In this document: in pieces, positions 49,308 to 57,411 of the stretch
Position numbering within the stretch: position 1 is the stretch's first letter
Layout: each line of letters opens with the position of its first letter
NCBI RefSeq assembly: GCF_048820915.1
Contig: NZ_JBMERR010000026.1
Coordinates: 1 to 62,469, forward strand
Length of the DNA stretch: 62,469 nt
From: Cribrihabitans_A pelagius
GTDB taxonomy: Bacteria > Pseudomonadota > Alphaproteobacteria > Rhodobacterales > Rhodobacteraceae
Direction of reading: 5' to 3'
The notes under the pieces: generated by a model
Seen by the model: the letters and a program-made list of their open reading frames with translations, nothing else
Told to the model about the DNA's origin: nothing
Databases searched by the model: none
Position numbers and translations under genes: made by a program

Positions 49308-51061
49308 GCCTCTGCTCCTTGCTGGGCGGCCGCAGCGCCGCTGCCGGCGCCGGCCTCTCCGCCGCGGTGGCGGAAGGGGGCGATCTTGGGATCGCCGTGG
49401 GCGCGCGCGCTGTCGGGCAGCGCCGCCTGGATCACCTGGCGCGCCTCGCCGAAGCGCATCAGCCGGCCCTGCTGCAGCAGGGCGGCATGGCTGACCCGGC
49501 GCAGCAGGCTGAGCCGGTGGGTCACCGCCACCACCACCGCGCCGCGCTCGCAGGCGGCTTCAATGGCGCGGGCCAGGGCCTCTTCGCCCTCGGGGTCAAG
49601 ATTGGCGTTGGGCTCATCCAGCACGATCAGCTTGCGGTTGCCGAAGAAGGCGCGTGCAAGGCCGATGCGCTGGCGCTGGCCTGCGGAGAGGAACTCGCCG
49701 CGCGGACCCGCTTCGGCGTTGTAGCCGCCGGGGAGGGTGAGGATCATCTCGTGCACCTGGGCCAGTTTTGCCGCCGCCACCACTTCGGACGGCTTGGCGT
49801 CCGGGTCCATCAGCCCGATGTTCTCCGCCACCGTGCCGCGGAACAGCTCGACCCGCTGCGGCAGGAAGCCGATGTGCTGGCCGATCTGCTCCGGATCCCA
49901 GTCCGAGAGCGCGGCATCGTCGATGCGGATATGGCCGCGCGCAAGCGGCAGCAGCGCCGCCAGCGCATCGGCCTCCGTGGTCTTGCCGGCACCGGAGGGG
50001 CCGACAAGCCCGAGCGACTGGCCCGGCTCCAGCTTCAGGGTGATGTCCAGGAGCAGCGGCTCGGGGCGGCCGGGCAGCAGCACGCTGGCGCCCTCCACCG
50101 ACAGCCGGCCCTCGGGATCGGGCAGGGCGATGCGCTCCGGCGTCTCCCCGAGCCGGGCCAGGAAGGCGTTGAGCCGGCCGTGCGCGGCGCGCGCCTTCAG
50201 GAAGCCGCGCCAGCCCGCGATCGACTGTTCCACCGGCGCCGCGGCGCGGCCCAGGAGGATCGAGGCGGCGATCATCAGCCCCGGCGTCAGCTGGTTGTTG
50301 ATCACCAGCACCACGCCAACCCCCAGCACCGCGATCTGCAGCCCCATGCGCAGCGCCTTGGCGAGCGAGGAGATCAGCGCCGTGCGGTCGGTGGCGGCGG
50401 TGTTGAACAGGAGCGCCGAAAACGCCTTCAGCTGCCAGCGCCCGATCAGCGCGCCGGTCTTGCCCATGGCGCGGATCAGCCCGGCGTTCAGCAGCATTTC
50501 CTCCACCGCGGCATTGGTCTCGGCGGCATGCTTGCCGGCCTCGTCCATCGGCCGCCGGGCCAGCAGCTCGCTCAGCAGGCCAAGCCCGAACAGAAGCGAC
50601 AGCCCGGCCAGCGCCACCAGCCCCAGCACCGGGCTGAACACGAAGATCAGCGCCAGGAACAGCAGCGCCCAGGGCGCATCCAGCAGCGCGATGAACAGCG
50701 GGCTGGTGACAAAGCCGCGCAGCTCCTGGACGTCGCGGATCGGCTCGCCGCCGCGCAGGGCGGGCGGGCCGCTGATCAGCCCTTCCAGCACCGCCGGGCT
50801 CAGCCGCGCCTCGAGCCGGGCGCCAAGCCGCGCCACCAGGCGCTGGCGGATCATGTCGAAGAGAAAGAAAAACGCCAGCGCAATCGCTGCGCCGGCGGTC
50901 AAAGCAATCAATGTGGGAATGCTGCCCGAGGCCATGACCCGGGCAAACAGTTGCAGCATATAAAGCGGCGCTGTCAGCACCAGGAGGTTGACAAACATGC
51001 TCGCCGTGAAAATTGCGGCGATCACCCCCCTCTGGCCGTCAAATACCCGTCTTACCTTCAT
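49304..51061 (-). CDS. Type I secretion ABC transporter (PrtD family)
   Basis: 585 residues from ATG 51061 (MKVRRVFDGQRGVIAAIF). Residues 10-300 hold about six membrane segments (FTASMFVNLLVLTAPLYMLQ, PTLIALTAGAAIALAFFFLF, LLDAPWALLFLALIFVFSPV). The ATPase domain has GLVGPSGAGKTTEADALAAL (Walker A), EFLSAGQRQRIGLARAFFG (signature) and LIVLDEPNANLDPEG (Walker B). No N-terminal C39 peptidase, so substrates are not cleaved, as for RTX proteins with C-terminal signals. Coupled to the HlyD-like gene by a 4-bp overlap. Confidence 0.94.
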   Translation of the reverse strand: MKVRRVFDGQRGVIAAIFTASMFVNLLVLTAPLYMLQLFARVMASGSIPTLIALTAGAAIALAFFFLFDMIRQRLVARLGARLEARLSPAVLEGLISGPPALRGGEPIRDVQELRGFVTSPLFIALLDAPWALLFLALIFVFSPVLGLVALAGLSLLFGLGLLSELLARRPMDEAGKHAAETNAAVEEMLLNAGLIRAMGKTGALIGRWQLKAFSALLFNTAATDRTALISSLAKALRMGLQIAVLGVGVVLVINNQLTPGLMIAASILLGRAAAPVEQSIAGWRGFLKARAAHGRLNAFLARLGETPERIALPDPEGRLSVEGASVLLPGRPEPLLLDITLKLEPGQSLGLVGPSGAGKTTEADALAALLPLARGHIRIDDAALSDWDPEQIGQHIGFLPQRVELFRGTVAENIGLMDPDAKPSEVVAAAKLAQVHEMILTLPGGYNAEAGPRGEFLSAGQRQRIGLARAFFGNRKLIVLDEPNANLDPEGEEALARAIEAACERGAVVVAVTHRLSLLRRVSHAALLQQGRLMRFGEARQVIQAALPDSARAHGDPKIAPFRHRGGEAGAGSGAAAAQQGAEA

Positions 51062-51121
51062 TGTCGTAGCCCCCCGGCTGCACGATTGTGAAGTTATGAA
51101 TCTGGAAACCAGCGCCCTGGT

Positions 51122-51140
51122 CCAAGGAGGCAATCCTTGG
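51122..51140. repeat. Small inverted repeat upstream of the ABC transporter gene
   Basis: CCAAGGA, five-base loop, TCCTTGG, within the 154-bp gap between the RTX gene and the ABC gene. Could be an operator or an RNA hairpin; no T-run follows. Confidence 0.35.
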
Positions 51141-51176
51141 CCGGGGACCAAATCGCTGTCCTGAACCAGGGCTGGA

Positions 51177-51202
51177 CGGGCCCGGGGGTTGCCCCGGGCC
51201 CG
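51177..51202 (-). terminator. Hairpin between the RTX gene and the secretion genes
   Basis: Perfect 11-bp GC stem (CGGGCCCGGGG and complement, loop GTTG) starting 14 bp beyond the RTX stop. There is no T-run, so it may act as a partial terminator or 3' stabiliser, letting the RTX gene be expressed more strongly than the transporter genes behind it. Confidence 0.55.
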
Positions 51203-51215
51203 CCGTTCCTATGGC

Positions 51216-53555
51216 TCAGACTGCGTGACCCCAGATGTTGTCGAAGCTGTCATCGAAGCCAGTGTCGGATGCCAGCACCCGGATCGCCTCGTAAGAGCCC
51301 GCATCGCCGGTGGTCACCGCGTTGATGCCGACGCCGCCGATCGGGATGGCGTCCTGGCCGAGCGAGGTGAACGGTGCCTCGCGGCCGGTCAGCCCGACGA
51401 TCTTCACCGAGGCGCCGCCCACATCGATGGTGGTGTTGGCGCCGTTGTCGGTGACCGTGGCGCCGCCATTTTCATTGAGCTCCTCGAAGGCATCCTGCGC
51501 CGAGGTGCCGAGGCCGCCGCCCACGTTGGTGACGCGGAACAGCAGCACGTCGTGGTCCTGGTCGATATCGAAGTCCTTGATATCGTCGCTGCCATCGGTG
51601 GAGGCAAAGCTGGCGCCGTCCCAGGTCAGGTCGACGATGAAGACATCCTTGCCGTTGCCGCCCATCAGCCAGTCATCGCTTTCGCCGCCTTTCAGGAAGT
51701 CGGTGCCGAAGCCGCCCGCGAGCGTGTCGTCACCGGCGCCGCCATCGAGGAAGTCGTTGCCGTTGCCGCCGTCCAGGCGGTCATTGCCTTCCTCGCCGTA
51801 GAGGCAGTCGTTGCCGCTGTTGCCAAACAGCTTGTCGTTCTCGGTGCCGCCTTCCAGCACGTCGTTGCCAAAGCCGCCTTCCAGCGTGTCCCTGCCGGCT
51901 TCGCCGTCCAGGAAATCGTCGCCGCCCTGGCCCTTCAGCGTGTCGTTGCCGTCGTTGCCGCGCATGACGTCATTGTGCCGCCCGCCGTACATCCGGTCGT
52001 TGCCGGTGCCGCCGTCCATGACATCCTCACCGGTGCCGCCTTTCATGATGTCGCTGCCGCTGCCGCCATCCATGGTGTCGTCGCCGCTGCCGCCCTTCAC
52101 GGTGTCGTTGTCCCTGCCGCCGAACAACACGTCATCGCCGGCGTTGCCATTCACGCAGTCGTCGCCGTTTTCGCCGAACAGCGTGTCATTGCCGAGGTTG
52201 CCGGACAGGCGGTCATTGCCGGTGCCGCCAAAGCCCAGGTCGTCGCCGCGGCCGCTGACGATCACGTCATCGCCGCCTTCGCCGAACATGGTGTCATTGC
52301 CGGAGCCGCCGCGGATGCGGTCATTGCCTTCCGGGCCCTCGTCGATGGGCGTGTAGCAGTCCGGGCAGTCGACTTCCTTCAGGCCGTCGGGCACGGCATG
52401 GCCGTTTGTCTCTGCGCCGTTCTCCTCGTCGTCGTCGCAGCAGCTCCAGTCGATGTTGTAGCCCTTCACCGCGCCATGGTCGCCGAAGATCAGGTCGCCC
52501 TGGGCGCCGCCTTCCAGCACGTCGTTGTTGGAGCCGCCGCGCATGGTGTCGATGCCCGCGCCGCCGTTGACGTCGTCGCGGCCGGCGCCGCCGTCCATCA
52601 GGTCGTTGCCGCGGCCGCCCTGCATCAGGTCGTCGTCGTCTTCACCGAACATGGTGTCGTCGCCGCCCTGGCCGTCCATGCTGTCGTTGCCGTCACCGCC
52701 CAGGATGCAGTCGTCGCCGTCGACCTGCTCGGTCTTGTTGCCGGTGCCGTTGTCGGCGCCGAAATCAAGGTCGTCGTTCTGCGACTGGCGCTCGTCGCCG
52801 AACATCTCGTCGTCGCCGGAGCCGCCGATCACCAGGTCGTCGCCGAGCCCGCCGGCCATGCGGTCATTGCCGCCCTGGCCGTTCATCCGGTCGTCGCCGT
52901 CGCGGCCGTACATGGTGTCGTCGCCGTCCTGGCGGGTCTCGCCGGACTGGCCCATGTCGCCCCACATCCAGTCGTCGCCGCCTTCACCGTCCATGCAGTC
53001 GTCGCCGAGCTCGCCATAGAGGTAGTCGCCGCGGTCGCCGTCCTTGTAGCTGTAGTCGCCGTCGGCATCGTCGCCGAAGATTTGGTCATCGCCGTCGCCG
53101 CCGAACACGGTGTCGCTGTGCTTGCCGCCCAGGAGGGTGTCATCGCCGGTTTCGCCGTCGATGTAATCGCAGCCGGATTCGCCGTCGATCCAGTCGTCGC
53201 CGTCATCGCGGGGGTCGGCCGGGTTGCCGATACCGTCGGCGTTGCCGCCGAACAGGTAGTCGTCGCCGGAGCCGCCGCGGATGTCGTCATGGCCGTTCTG
53301 GCCTTCGATGTAGTCCTGGCCTTCCTCGCCATCGATGCGGTTGTTGCGCTCGTTGCCGTAGACCGCGTCATCGCCGGCCCCGGCGGAGGCATTGTCGCCG
53401 GCATCGTGGTCGTTGAGATCGATCACATTGCCGTCGGTGCCGCCCCATTCGGTGGTGCCGTCATTGTAGTCGGGATCGAACTTGTTATCGCTGTAGCGGA
53501 TATCGCAGGTCGGATCGCAGACCTCCCAATCGGGGTTCTGGTCTTTTTTACCCAT
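51216..53555 (-). CDS. Large RTX calcium-binding protein, cysteine-containing
   Basis: 779 residues; AGGAGG upstream of ATG 53555. Residues 1-55 are acidic with two Cys (VCDPTCDIRYSDNKFDPDYN). Residues 55-650 are dozens of RTX nonapeptides (GGxGxDxUx), for example GGSGDDYLFGG, GGAGDDTLAGG, interrupted near 370-400 by a non-repeat insert with WSCCDDDEEN and VDCPDCYTP. About a dozen Cys occur, which is unusual for RTX proteins. The last 130 residues (KDVFIVDLTWDGASF... DDIKDFDIDQDHDVLLF ... DSFDNIWGHAV) are the secretion-signal region. No Sec signal. It is followed by its likely exporter genes. Calcium-dependent folding outside the cell and an adhesion or matrix role are inferred. Confidence 0.9.
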   Translation of the reverse strand: MGKKDQNPDWEVCDPTCDIRYSDNKFDPDYNDGTTEWGGTDGNVIDLNDHDAGDNASAGAGDDAVYGNERNNRIDGEEGQDYIEGQNGHDDIRGGSGDDYLFGGNADGIGNPADPRDDGDDWIDGESGCDYIDGETGDDTLLGGKHSDTVFGGDGDDQIFGDDADGDYSYKDGDRGDYLYGELGDDCMDGEGGDDWMWGDMGQSGETRQDGDDTMYGRDGDDRMNGQGGNDRMAGGLGDDLVIGGSGDDEMFGDERQSQNDDLDFGADNGTGNKTEQVDGDDCILGGDGNDSMDGQGGDDTMFGEDDDDLMQGGRGNDLMDGGAGRDDVNGGAGIDTMRGGSNNDVLEGGAQGDLIFGDHGAVKGYNIDWSCCDDDEENGAETNGHAVPDGLKEVDCPDCYTPIDEGPEGNDRIRGGSGNDTMFGEGGDDVIVSGRGDDLGFGGTGNDRLSGNLGNDTLFGENGDDCVNGNAGDDVLFGGRDNDTVKGGSGDDTMDGGSGSDIMKGGTGEDVMDGGTGNDRMYGGRHNDVMRGNDGNDTLKGQGGDDFLDGEAGRDTLEGGFGNDVLEGGTENDKLFGNSGNDCLYGEEGNDRLDGGNGNDFLDGGAGDDTLAGGFGTDFLKGGESDDWLMGGNGKDVFIVDLTWDGASFASTDGSDDIKDFDIDQDHDVLLFRVTNVGGGLGTSAQDAFEELNENGGATVTDNGANTTIDVGGASVKIVGLTGREAPFTSLGQDAIPIGGVGINAVTTGDAGSYEAIRVLASDTGFDDSFDNIWGHAV

Positions 53556-53738
53556 GGTAAACTTCCTCCTCGTTAACTTGTTCAGGGCGGGGCAGCAGCT
53601 GCTGCCCGGGTGAGGCCCCCGCCGGCGCCACCGCCGCTGAGCGCGGCTGGCGCAAAAAGGCGTCGTGTTGCCTTCCTGTTGTATTGCAGCGCAGATCCAA
53701 GGCCGGCGCTGCCCCCAAATGGGGACAAAATCAGCGCT

Positions 53739-54368
53739 TCAGCCCGCGCTTCCCAGCCAGGCGGCCAGGCTCTGCGCCGCCGTGTCCGCAGCCTGCTGCA
53801 GCGGCGCGTGCCACCAGGCGCCGGCCGCCAGGGCGGCCGCGGCCAGAAGCGCGGCCGCCAGCCCCCCCCGCCAGCGGCGGTGCGGCGCGGGCGCGGCGTC
53901 GGACAGCGCTTCCGCCAGGGCCGCCTTCAGCACCGGCTCGAACTCGATCCTGAGCGCGCCTTCCATCCGGTCCACCGCCGCCTCGAGCTGGTCGAGGCGG
54001 GCGCCGAGCGCGGCGCGGTCGGCGGCGGCCTTCCGGGTCGTCTGGGCGCCGAGGCCCTCGTTCAAAGTGGTGAACATCTCCGCGATGCGCTTGTGCAGCG
54101 CCACCAGATCGGCCTGGGCCGCCAGCGCCGGTCCGGAGGCGCCGCCCTGGCGCAGGGCATTGGCGATCTGCGCCAGCACCGCCGGGCTCAGCCGCGGCGG
54201 CTGCACCGCTGCGTCCGGGTTGCCCCCTGCCTGGGCCCCTGTCAGGCCCTGTGTCCGGCCTGCGGCCTGGCCGTGTTTCTGGCCCGGTTTCCGGGCGCCC
54301 GCCCGTTGCGGCTGTCCGGCCGGGGCGGGCGGGCCCTGGACGGGGGCGCCGGAGCTGAACGTGTTCAT
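53739..54368 (-). CDS. Single-pass membrane protein with coiled coil, unknown function
   Basis: 209 residues from ATG 54368, which overlaps the stop of the upstream LuxR-type gene by 4 bp. Residues 1-60 are Gly/Pro/Ala-rich and disordered; 60-155 are helical with heptad character (LVALHKRIAEMFTTLNEGL, ALGARLDQLEAAVDRMEGAL); a membrane segment follows at about 173-190 (GGLAAALLAAAALAAGAWW) and a short C-terminal tail. The layout recalls small inner-membrane scaffold or signalling proteins. Coupling to a regulator and position upstream of the RTX and secretion genes suggest a regulatory or secretion-accessory role, but I do not recognise the family. Confidence 0.6.
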   Translation of the reverse strand: MNTFSSGAPVQGPPAPAGQPQRAGARKPGQKHGQAAGRTQGLTGAQAGGNPDAAVQPPRLSPAVLAQIANALRQGGASGPALAAQADLVALHKRIAEMFTTLNEGLGAQTTRKAAADRAALGARLDQLEAAVDRMEGALRIEFEPVLKAALAEALSDAAPAPHRRWRGGLAAALLAAAALAAGAWWHAPLQQAADTAAQSLAAWLGSAG

Positions 54369-55495
54369 GATGCTCTCCCCAGCGAGGCCTGCCAGGTCAG
54401 CCGCTGCGCCATCTCGGCGCGGCCCGCGGCCTGCAGCTTGGCCAGCACCCGCTTGGCATAGGTGTTGAAGGTCTGCTCCTTGAGGCCCGCGATATGCGCC
54501 GCCTCGCGGTTCGAAAGCCCCAGCTGAATCAGCGCCGCGACCCGTGCCTCGGCGGGCGAGAGCCCCATCTTCTGGGCCAGCATCTCGATCCTTGTGCGGT
54601 CGGGCTGGCGCGGCAGGATCGCCACCACCAGCGGCGCATCGGCGCCGGCGCAGCGGTAGCGGGTCAGCGAGACCGGCAGCCGCATGCCGCTCTCGCGGTC
54701 CTCGAGGAACAGGATCAGCTCGCGCGTGCGGGCGGGCTGGCCGGGCTGGCCGGGCTGGCCGGGCGGGCTCTCGGGCCCGGATTGGCGGGCGCCGCCGCGG
54801 CGGCTGCGGGCGCATTCCGCCACCGCGGCGTAAAAGCCCGCGGTCTCGCCCGGGCTGGCGCAGCTGAGGCGGCCGCCGCGCTCCTGCAGCAGGTGGCCGC
54901 TCTTGAGCACGTCGCGGCCGCTGCCGTTGCAATGCAGCAGCGCGCCCTCGGCCGAAAGCACCAGCACCGCGCTGTCGGTCTTCTCGGAGATCGTCCACAG
55001 CAGCGCGCTGGTCACCGCCGCCTGGGTCTCGCCGGTCAGCTCGCGCAGGGAATCCTCGCGCAGCACCGGCCAGATCGCCTGCAGGATGTCGCCGCAATGG
55101 GCATCATGCGGGCCGCCTTCGAGCTTCAGCGCGATCAAATCCTCGCTGCCGTCCTCGAAGGCGCAGGAGAACAGCGTCCAGCCGGCCCCGCCGAGGAACT
55201 CCTGCTGCAGCTCCTGCGGCAGGCAGGCGGCAAGCTGTGCCGCCGCCGCCCCCTGGCGCCGCCGCTTGCGCAGCCCGCAGGGCGCGCCCGGGCGCAGCTG
55301 GCGCCGCAACAGCCGCGCCTGGTGCGGATCCGGCCCGGCGCTGCCGCGGGCGCTGTCCGAAATGGTCAGCACCGGCGCCGTGCGGCTGCCGGTCTGGACC
55401 AGTGCGGTGGCGCTCAGAGAAGAGATTTGTCGTTGAAGAGACTGAGAGAATAGTAACCGGCCCGCCTGACTGGCGGACGTGCTCAACATAACCAT
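54365..55495 (-). CDS. LuxR-type helix-turn-helix transcription regulator
   Basis: 376 residues from ATG 55495 (a second ATG two codons later is possible). The C-terminus has MGLSPAEARVAALIQLGLSN and REAAHIAGLKEQTFNTYAKR, the LuxR/GerE helix-turn-helix. The central part (VLVLSAEGALLHCNGSGRDVL, then LPVSLTRYRC) looks like a PAS-type sensor. A Gly/Pro repeat (GQPGQPGQP) occurs near residue 265. First gene of the minus-strand series leading to RTX and type I secretion genes, so it probably regulates them. Divergent from the small ORF and the second LuxR-type gene. Confidence 0.82.
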   Translation of the reverse strand: MVMLSTSASQAGRLLFSQSLQRQISSLSATALVQTGSRTAPVLTISDSARGSAGPDPHQARLLRRQLRPGAPCGLRKRRRQGAAAAQLAACLPQELQQEFLGGAGWTLFSCAFEDGSEDLIALKLEGGPHDAHCGDILQAIWPVLREDSLRELTGETQAAVTSALLWTISEKTDSAVLVLSAEGALLHCNGSGRDVLKSGHLLQERGGRLSCASPGETAGFYAAVAECARSRRGGARQSGPESPPGQPGQPGQPARTRELILFLEDRESGMRLPVSLTRYRCAGADAPLVVAILPRQPDRTRIEMLAQKMGLSPAEARVAALIQLGLSNREAAHIAGLKEQTFNTYAKRVLAKLQAAGRAEMAQRLTWQASLGRAS

Positions 55496-55686
55496 TATTG
55501 CCCCCCGGCATATCGCAATGAATGCTCTTTAAGGTAGCACAGCGCAGGCTGCCGCAAATCGGGCAGAGGAGGTACGCCGAAGGCGGCGCGGCGGGCGCGG
55601 AAGCGGCGGCCGGGCGCGGGGTGTTACCACCATAGGTGTAAGCGGGAGGGGGCAGGGGCGCCGAATCTAAAAAACCTGGGGTTGTG

Positions 55687-55714
55687 TTGATCTTGGTTGA
55701 GACTTTCTTAAAAT
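55687..55714 (+). promoter_or_regulatory. Candidate sigma-70 promoter
   Basis: TTGATC, 16-bp spacer, TAAAAT, one of the better promoter-like pairs in the window, in a locally AT-rich patch. It would direct transcription toward the small ORF at 55759 and possibly the LuxR-type gene at 56207. Confidence 0.45.
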
Positions 55715-55758
55715 TGTAAGCGGGCTGCGGGAAACACTGCGTTTCTCCTTTGGAGACA

Positions 55759-55938
55759 ATGCGGCGCAGCATATTTTACGATAGCTTAATGCTTGCAAAA
55801 CAGAGGTTAAGCCGGATCCGGCGCCGCACACCCGGGGCCCGCAGCCGAAAAGGGCAGGCCGGGCTGGTCAAGCTCCTTAACAAGAATGGGCAGATTCGCT
55901 ACGCTTTAAGTCCAGCAGTGCGCATCAGAAGTGTTTGA
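55759..55938 (+). CDS. Possible small basic protein
   Basis: 59 residues (MRRSIFYDSLMLAKQRLSRI ... VRIRSV), very rich in Arg and Lys. GGAG lies close before the ATG and is part of a small hairpin (TCTCC TTT GGAGA) that could hide it. It follows the candidate promoter by about 45 bp. No family recognised; it could be a real small DNA- or RNA-binding peptide or only an untranslated leader. Confidence 0.3.
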   Translation: MRRSIFYDSLMLAKQRLSRIRRRTPGARSRKGQAGLVKLLNKNGQIRYALSPAVRIRSV

Positions 55939-56206
55939 CACCCGTCCGCCGCTGCCAGGCCCAAGGCCCTTTCCCCAGGATTGCGGGGCGGGGCGGTTTC
56001 TCCGGGCCGCGGAATGTTAGCTTTTACGATCAGGACACGGCCGCAGCAGCGGCCGGGGCCCGAAGGGCGGCGGCAGGGTGTTGTTGTGTGAATGGGGCGT
56101 GGCAGCGCTGCAGGGCGGCCGGCAGGGGTGCGGCCGTCCGGGAAACAGGCCCCGGGGGACAGGCCGGATGCATGCATCCGGCATTTGCGAGTAAGGGAGT
56201 TTTTTA

Positions 56207-56911
56207 ATGCCTGTGCATATCGTGGGGGAGAGCAGGCTTCTCAGAGACATGTTTCTGTCCATCTGTGAAGCGCATCATTACCAGACCGGCCTGTGCCGCG
56301 GCAGCCTGGAGGAGCTGCCGGAACTGCCCGGCAGCGACCTGGTGCTGTACTACAGCCATGACACCGGACCTGCGCTGTTTGCCGCGCTGCGCGGCTTCCG
56401 CGCCCGCAACGGCAGCGCGCTGCTGATCCTGGTCACCGGCGACGGCTGCCCGGCCGCCACCCAGGCCGGGCTCAGCGCCTATGCCGAGGCGGTGATCCCG
56501 GAACGCAAATCCGCCGATGCGCTGATCGCGGCGCTGCAGGTGGTGCAGGACGGCTACCGCATCCTGCTGCATGGCGCCGGCGGGCCGCAGAACGGGACCG
56601 GCGCGGGGGCCGGGCCGGCGGCGGAGGCTGCTGCCGCGCCGGGGCCGCGGCTTGCGCCCGCGCCGCATGCGCACGGGCTGTCGGACCGCGAGCAGCTGAT
56701 CCTGGCCAAGCTGACCGAAGGCGCCACCAACAAGAGCATCGCCAATGAGCTCGGCATCTGCGAGGCCACGGTGAAAGTGCATCTGCGCACCTGTTTCCGC
56801 AAGATCGGCGCCAAGAACCGCACCCAGGCGGCGCTCTGGGCCTCGGAACAGCTGCCGCCGCCCGCCGCCGGGACGGACCCGGGCCCGGCCCGCGGCAGCG
56901 CCGGCCTCTAG
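56207..56911 (+). CDS. LuxR/CsgD-like regulator with degenerate receiver domain
   Basis: 234 residues; AAGGGAG precedes the ATG. Residues 1-115 have the receiver layout (VHIVGESRLLRDMFLSICEA, GSDLVLYYSHDTGPALFAAL, SALLILVTGD, EAVIPERKSADALIAALQVV), but the phosphoryl-accepting Asp after strand 3 is Tyr and the acidic pair near the N-terminus is absent. After an Ala/Gly/Pro linker (about 125-160) comes a LuxR helix-turn-helix: LSDREQLILAKLTEGATNKS, IANELGICEATVKVHLRTCF. Phosphorylation-independent regulators of this shape (CsgD, VpsT) control biofilm matrix genes; a similar role is inferred. Confidence 0.85.
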   Translation: MPVHIVGESRLLRDMFLSICEAHHYQTGLCRGSLEELPELPGSDLVLYYSHDTGPALFAALRGFRARNGSALLILVTGDGCPAATQAGLSAYAEAVIPERKSADALIAALQVVQDGYRILLHGAGGPQNGTGAGAGPAAEAAAAPGPRLAPAPHAHGLSDREQLILAKLTEGATNKSIANELGICEATVKVHLRTCFRKIGAKNRTQAALWASEQLPPPAAGTDPGPARGSAGL

Positions 56912-56973
56912 GGCCGGCCTGCGGATCAGACCTGGCAGCGCCGGCCTCTAGGGCCGGCCTGCGGATCAGACCT
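56894..56973. repeat. 40-bp perfect tandem duplication at the end of the regulator gene
   Basis: Two identical 40-bp units (56894-56933, 56934-56973). The stop codon of the regulator gene lies in the first unit (56909-56911). Each unit contains an inverted repeat GCCGGCC...GGCCGGC around CTAG, so the duplication doubles a hairpin just at the stop codon. Confidence 0.85.
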
Positions 56974-57162
56974 GCCGGCGCCGGCCGCCGGGACCGGGTC
57001 CGGGTCCCGAACCGGCGGCCTGTAATGCCAGCCAGGAGCGGGCCAGGACAATGCCACAGGCGGGCGGCGGCACGGGCCGCGGCGCGCCGCTTGCCGGATG
57101 CGGGCGGGACCGGGGCCTGCCCGCATCCGGCCGGTGGGCGGACCGGGGGAAACGGGCGGGGC

Positions 57163-57188
57163 GCAAAAGTTTTGCGGAAAACTTTTGC
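57163..57188. repeat. Inverted repeat 1 of the hairpin cluster
   Basis: GCAAAAGTTTT, loop GCGG, AAAACTTTTGC: an 11-bp AT-rich perfect stem. Confidence 0.7.
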
Positions 57189-57210
57189 CAAGGCTTTTCG
57201 AAAAGCCTTG
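57189..57210. repeat. 22-bp perfect palindrome of the hairpin cluster
   Basis: CAAGGCTTTTC followed directly by its complement GAAAAGCCTTG, abutting the previous inverted repeat. A perfect two-fold site could bind a dimeric protein. Confidence 0.7.
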
Positions 57211-57212
57211 GG

Positions 57213-57232
57213 CGCCGCTACGCGGCGGTTTT
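57213..57232 (+). terminator. Short hairpin with T-run
   Basis: CGCCGC, loop TAC, GCGGCG, then GTTTT. A small intrinsic terminator for transcripts coming from the regulator gene. Confidence 0.5.
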
Positions 57233-57239
57233 GGCTGAG

Positions 57240-57277
57240 ACGGCCTTGAAAAGCAGGTCTGTCTTCAAGGCCGTTTT
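57240..57277 (+). terminator. Rho-independent terminator candidate
   Basis: ACGGCCTTGAA, 13-base loop, TTCAAGGCCGT, then TTT. An 11-bp stem with T-run, better than the preceding one; likely main terminator downstream of the LuxR/CsgD-like gene. Confidence 0.6.
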
Positions 57278-57299
57278 CAAATGTGCTTGGAGCCTCCGC

Positions 57300-57342
57300 G
57301 TCAAGGACACGCCGCTTTGCGGGGCCTGGCGGCCTCCTTGAC
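57300..57342. repeat. Inverted repeat 5 of the hairpin cluster
   Basis: GTCAAGGA and TCCTTGAC arms around a GC-rich loop of 27 bases that itself can pair (CCGC...GCGG). Confidence 0.5.
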
Positions 57343-57411
57343 CCGGCGCATGGGGACACGGCCCGCGCCAAGGCCTGGAGTTGTGCGCCTCCCGCTAGCC
57401 TTTGATCTTCG

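Larger units (their letters stand above)
55496..56206. other. Long regulatory intergenic region between two LuxR-type genes
   Basis: 711 bp, less GC-rich than the surroundings. It holds a candidate promoter (55687-55714), a possible small basic ORF (55759-55938) and a stretch at 56010-56040 (GTTAGCTTTTACGATCAGG) that may be part of the promoter of the gene at 56207. Divergent regulators on both sides make this a likely control region for the biofilm or surface genes. Confidence 0.5.

Noticed and set aside
51700..53350. Many similar short repeats on the minus strand
   Set aside because: Coding repeats of the large RTX protein, not CRISPR or satellite DNA.
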